From NCBI RefSeq assembly GCF_947241125.1, contig NZ_OX365700.1, positions 930,001 to 994,000 on the forward strand: a stretch of 64,000 nt of DNA, given 5' to 3'. A program made the position numbers and the translations under genes. The notes below the pieces were generated by a model. The model saw only the letters and a program-made list of their open reading frames with translations. It had not been told where the DNA came from and did no database searches. The DNA is from Nitrospira tepida (GTDB lineage: Bacteria; Nitrospirota; Nitrospiria; Nitrospirales; Nitrospiraceae). Positions within the stretch are counted from its first letter, which is position 1, and each line of letters begins with the position of its first letter. Below are positions 61,511 to 64,000 of this stretch, piece after piece.

Positions 61511-62152
61511 ATGACTGGAGAGGCGGGACGCCGTGCGGGGCTGTGGGTCTTGGTCGTGAGCATCTTCTGCTTGGGCGGATGCGCCGGCAAGGGGGAAGTG
61601 ATCAATTTGGACTTGACCGTCAAGCCGATGGCGCAGGAAGTGGCGCCGGATGAAACGGTCAAGATCGTCGTGGAGCCGTTGCAGGATCAGCGTCCGGATC
61701 AAACGCGCCTGGGCATCCGCACGCATCTGACCGGAGGCGCCACGTATTTCAACGTGCCGGGGGGCAAGACCAGCGAAGCGGTGGCGCGGACCTTGGCCGA
61801 CTATCTGCGCTATAAGGGCTGGCAGGTTGGATTCCAAACGGCGGGGCTGACCCCGGCGGAGGGGAAGACCGACATTCTTGTCAGCGGGACCATCCGGGAG
61901 TTGTGGGCGACGGCCAAGAGCCGCTTCCTCTCGACCAAGATGGAGGTCAAGAGCAGCATCGTCGTGCGGGCGCAGAACAATGTGGACGGCAGCGTGGCGA
62001 GCATTACGCTCGACGGGGCCGCCTCGGATACCGTGTGGTTCTTCACCCAGACCAAATTGCAGGATCTCGTGAACTCCGTGCTGAAAGACAGCTATCACAA
62101 ACTGATGATGGACACGCGCATCGAGAACCGCGCGTGGCGTCTCCGGGAGTAG
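61511..62152 (+). CDS. Lipoprotein, YajG-like
   Basis: This 213-residue protein has a lipobox in SIFCLGGCAGKGEVI (Cys near residue 22) and a body with IVVEPLQDQRPDQTRLGIRT, VARTLADYLRYKGWQVGFQT and ILVSGTIRELWATAKSRFLS. The pattern matches YajG-like lipoproteins of unknown role in Gram-negative envelopes. GGAGG lies 5 bases upstream of the ATG at 61511; an in-frame ATG at 61499 is an alternative. It stands alone between unknown genes. Confidence 0.78.
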   Translation: MTGEAGRRAGLWVLVVSIFCLGGCAGKGEVINLDLTVKPMAQEVAPDETVKIVVEPLQDQRPDQTRLGIRTHLTGGATYFNVPGGKTSEAVARTLADYLRYKGWQVGFQTAGLTPAEGKTDILVSGTIRELWATAKSRFLSTKMEVKSSIVVRAQNNVDGSVASITLDGAASDTVWFFTQTKLQDLVNSVLKDSYHKLMMDTRIENRAWRLRE

Positions 62153-62197
62153 CGCGCGAGGCCGTGCGTCGCGGCGCCCGCGGAAGGCAAGGGAACC

Positions 62198-63259
62198 ATG
62201 CGCGAGCGACGATGGGAATCGGCGGCCGGACTGGTGTTCGAGGACATCCTTCACCTCGGCGATCGGCTGGCGAAGCTGGGTTTGAAGCCGGCGGTGCCGG
62301 CCAAGGACATCATCGGCTATATCGAAGAGTGGACCGTCGAGGGGCCCGACGATTTCGATAAGCTCGATCCTTGGGCGACCGAGGATGTCACGCTCGTGCA
62401 TGTCCGGGACCACTGGCAGGGGGATTTTTTCCTCCTTGCCGGGGGCTACCACACGGTGTATCAGCGGCACCAGGCTGTCGGGACCTATTGTTCCATCAGC
62501 CATCCCTGGCGGACGGCCGAGGTGCTGACCCGCCACGACCAGCGGGGGATGCTCTGGTTGGGTTTCCGCCACGCCCATTCCTTCATCAGGGTCCGGCTGA
62601 AGACCACCGAGGTGATCACGCCGGGCGAAAGCCGCGCTGATCACGAGCGGGCGCTGTGGCTGGACGAACGGCAGCGCGCCTTCCAGGCGGCGATCCAGAT
62701 CCTCGATCTTCCGATCGACGCGGTGCGGGACAAGGACATGGTCGCGTTGCAACCGATCGACGCGACCGTGCCGTTCTTTTGCTCCTGGCCGGACGCGTTC
62801 GGTCCCTGCCAATTCGAATACAATTCCTCCGACCCCTTTGAGTTCCTCGTGCCGGCCAGCAAGCTGGCCGCCACCTGCGGCAGCGAACTGGTCACGGTCC
62901 GAAACTACCTCACGGGCTTTTCCGAAGAGGCCCTCGCGGAGTTTGCGGATGTGGCGCCGGGCGCCCGGGCCTGTTACCGCTGTTCCGTCCATTGCCCGTT
63001 GGATGAAGTCCCGGAGATTCTGGAAGCCATCCAGCCGGACGGGCGCCTCTATGCGACGCTGTGCGAGTTTCAGACGCAGGAGCTGTTGCCCGCCGGGGAC
63101 GATGCCTCGGCGATCGTGGGATTGGTCGGCTGCCGCGGGACTTATCAGGTCGAAGTTCGGCTCAACCGGGCGCCGCTCCCCGAATCGCAGATGCCGGCCT
63201 GGATCGAGCGGTTGATCGGCCTGCCGGTGACCTATGCGCCGCTCCCGCCCTTTCCGTGA
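62198..63259 (+). CDS. Protein of unknown function
   Basis: This 353-residue soluble protein has no signal peptide. Visible features are an N-terminal acidic part, a middle with FRHAHSFIRVRLKTTEVITP and PFFCSWPDAFGPCQFEYNSS, and a C-terminal part with ARACYRCSVHCPLDEVPEIL, which has three Cys near each other, and YQVEVRLNRAPLPESQMPAW. The Cys cluster CYRCSVHC could bind metal or an Fe-S cluster. I recognise no family. Confidence 0.65.
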   Translation: MRERRWESAAGLVFEDILHLGDRLAKLGLKPAVPAKDIIGYIEEWTVEGPDDFDKLDPWATEDVTLVHVRDHWQGDFFLLAGGYHTVYQRHQAVGTYCSISHPWRTAEVLTRHDQRGMLWLGFRHAHSFIRVRLKTTEVITPGESRADHERALWLDERQRAFQAAIQILDLPIDAVRDKDMVALQPIDATVPFFCSWPDAFGPCQFEYNSSDPFEFLVPASKLAATCGSELVTVRNYLTGFSEEALAEFADVAPGARACYRCSVHCPLDEVPEILEAIQPDGRLYATLCEFQTQELLPAGDDASAIVGLVGCRGTYQVEVRLNRAPLPESQMPAWIERLIGLPVTYAPLPPFP

Positions 63260-63385
63260 CAGGATGCCTCAAAAATGTTTTCCGCTTTGTCAGGGCACCC
63301 CGTTACCGTATTTTTGGGATGCAACGGGCTTACTCCAGTCGGCTCAACCCTGAAACGGCGATCCAAAGAGATCACGAGAGAACCA

Positions 63386-64000
63386 ATGGGATCACGAGAA
63401 AACAAGGCCAGTATTGGAAGATGGTCGGGGGAATGGGTCATCACGGCGGGACTATATCTCATAGAAGTGTTCGTGGTGATCTTGGTGATGAGTTTGTACC
63501 GTGCAGAAGGCAAGTCAAGCCTGTTCCTATTCCTCGTGTCCCGTCCCGGTCTCGTCAGCCTGATGCTGGCGTTCGTGATCGGAGCGTTGATCATCCTGGT
63601 GATTCGACAATGTCGGCACGCAGCCCGAGCAGGATCGAGGAAATGGATCCTCGCGATCGCGATGAATGTCGTAGTGGTCGTCACGGTTCTTCTGGTCTCG
63701 GAGGTCAGCCTCCGAATCCTAGCCGTGCCGAATAATCTTGGAGAGAATCTCGGCGGAAAACTGCTCTATCCAAAACAGTGGGCGCGATTCAAAGAAACCT
63801 ACTCTGCCTTACTGCAGAAGGCCAAAACTCAACCGACCTTTGAGGTGTTCGATGAGATACTGGGCTTTACCGTGGGCCCGAATCGTCGCAGTGAGGATGG
63901 GTTGTATTTTAGCAGTATGGAGGGGCTTCGAAGTGCTCGGGTTGGCGAGTCGTTTCAGGGGGGGGCCAACTGTCGTATCGCCCTGGTGGGAGACTCCTAC
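63386..64000 (+). CDS. Membrane-anchored SGNH-hydrolase-like protein (3' end outside window)
   Basis: The frame is open to the window end, giving at least 205 residues. Three hydrophobic segments are visible (WVITAGLYLIEVFVVILVMS, LVSLMLAFVIGALIILVIR, WILAIAMNVVVVVTVLLVSE), then a soluble part ending in CRIALVGDSY. GDSY resembles the first block of GDSL/SGNH esterases, which would put the catalytic Ser here. An in-frame ATG at 63275 could be an earlier start. The remainder and function lie outside the window. Confidence 0.65.
   Translation, partial: MGSRENKASIGRWSGEWVITAGLYLIEVFVVILVMSLYRAEGKSSLFLFLVSRPGLVSLMLAFVIGALIILVIRQCRHAARAGSRKWILAIAMNVVVVVTVLLVSEVSLRILAVPNNLGENLGGKLLYPKQWARFKETYSALLQKAKTQPTFEVFDEILGFTVGPNRRSEDGLYFSSMEGLRSARVGESFQGGANCRIALVGDSY

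Noticed and set aside
1-64000. CRISPR array or tRNA/rRNA genes
   Set aside because: No regularly spaced direct repeats of 23-40 bases and no tRNA-like or rRNA-like sequence was recognised on either strand; a covariance search would be decisive.

Overview
The window is a GC-rich bacterial chromosome segment. My best guess from the gene-family mix is a Nitrospira-like member of Nitrospirota: several cytochrome P460-type proteins, an SmbP-like metal-binding protein, many TonB-dependent receptors, hopanoid and carotenoid genes, and a CopA-type ATPase. That assignment is inference. There is no rRNA, tRNA or nitrification core gene (amo, hao, nxr) in the window to settle it.

Layout. (1) Bases 1-7600 are a glycosyltransferase locus scarred by transposition. 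It holds an intact (window-truncated) GT39-type gene, a GT2-GtrA gene, and a second GT39 copy broken by an IS630-family and an IS5-family element with clean TA and CTAG target duplications. Remnants of an older IS5-like transposase and of a GT2 gene lie alongside. (2) secA stands alone on the minus strand at 7947-10649. (3) Bases 10817-33421 are a long plus-strand island that looks devoted to metal uptake and handling in the envelope. It contains two TlpA thioredoxins, two paralogous outer-membrane barrels, a beta-propeller lipoprotein, an Asp-box propeller, TonB, two TonB-dependent receptors, a secreted amidohydrolase, SmbP, two P460-type proteins, two HMA-like small proteins and a cupredoxin-like protein. 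Six copies of a small membrane protein family (His-rich stretch, C-x-W-x-C motif, C-terminal R-x-PP motif) are interleaved between these genes. (4) Bases 33600-41800 hold an Slp lipoprotein, a DsbA-like protein, a copper P-type ATPase with four extra N-terminal metal-binding modules, an HtrA protease and an ECF sigma/ChrR-like anti-sigma pair. (5) Bases 42037-51503 are a second metal operon, probably for nickel: a truncated-hemoglobin/P460 fusion, DUF4331, a lipoprotein, a TPR protein, a HupE/UreJ permease, TonB, NikR and a TonB-dependent receptor. A near-perfect NikR operator sits in front of nikR. (6) Bases 51698-64000 are ordinary chromosome: a histidine-kinase-like protein lacking the phospho-acceptor His, a cytochrome c, carotenoid and hopanoid/isoprenoid genes (cruF-like, hpnA, ispA), and a run of small unknown proteins.

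How it fits together. TonB proteins would energise the three receptors; no exbB or exbD is in the window, so these must lie elsewhere. Metal entering the periplasm could be bound by SmbP, the HMA-like and cupredoxin-like proteins and the His-rich small proteins. TlpA and DsbA proteins would keep their cysteines in the right redox state or serve c-type cytochrome maturation. CopA exports excess copper, and NikR gates the nickel branch.

Non-coding features of note are two copies of an identically built two-hairpin element (26187-26260 and 27241-27314), two MITE-like elements whose inverted repeats supply the stop codon of the preceding gene (16681-16884 and 33420-33614), and clusters of short purine-rich or CTCAGCA-type repeats. 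I found no CRISPR array.
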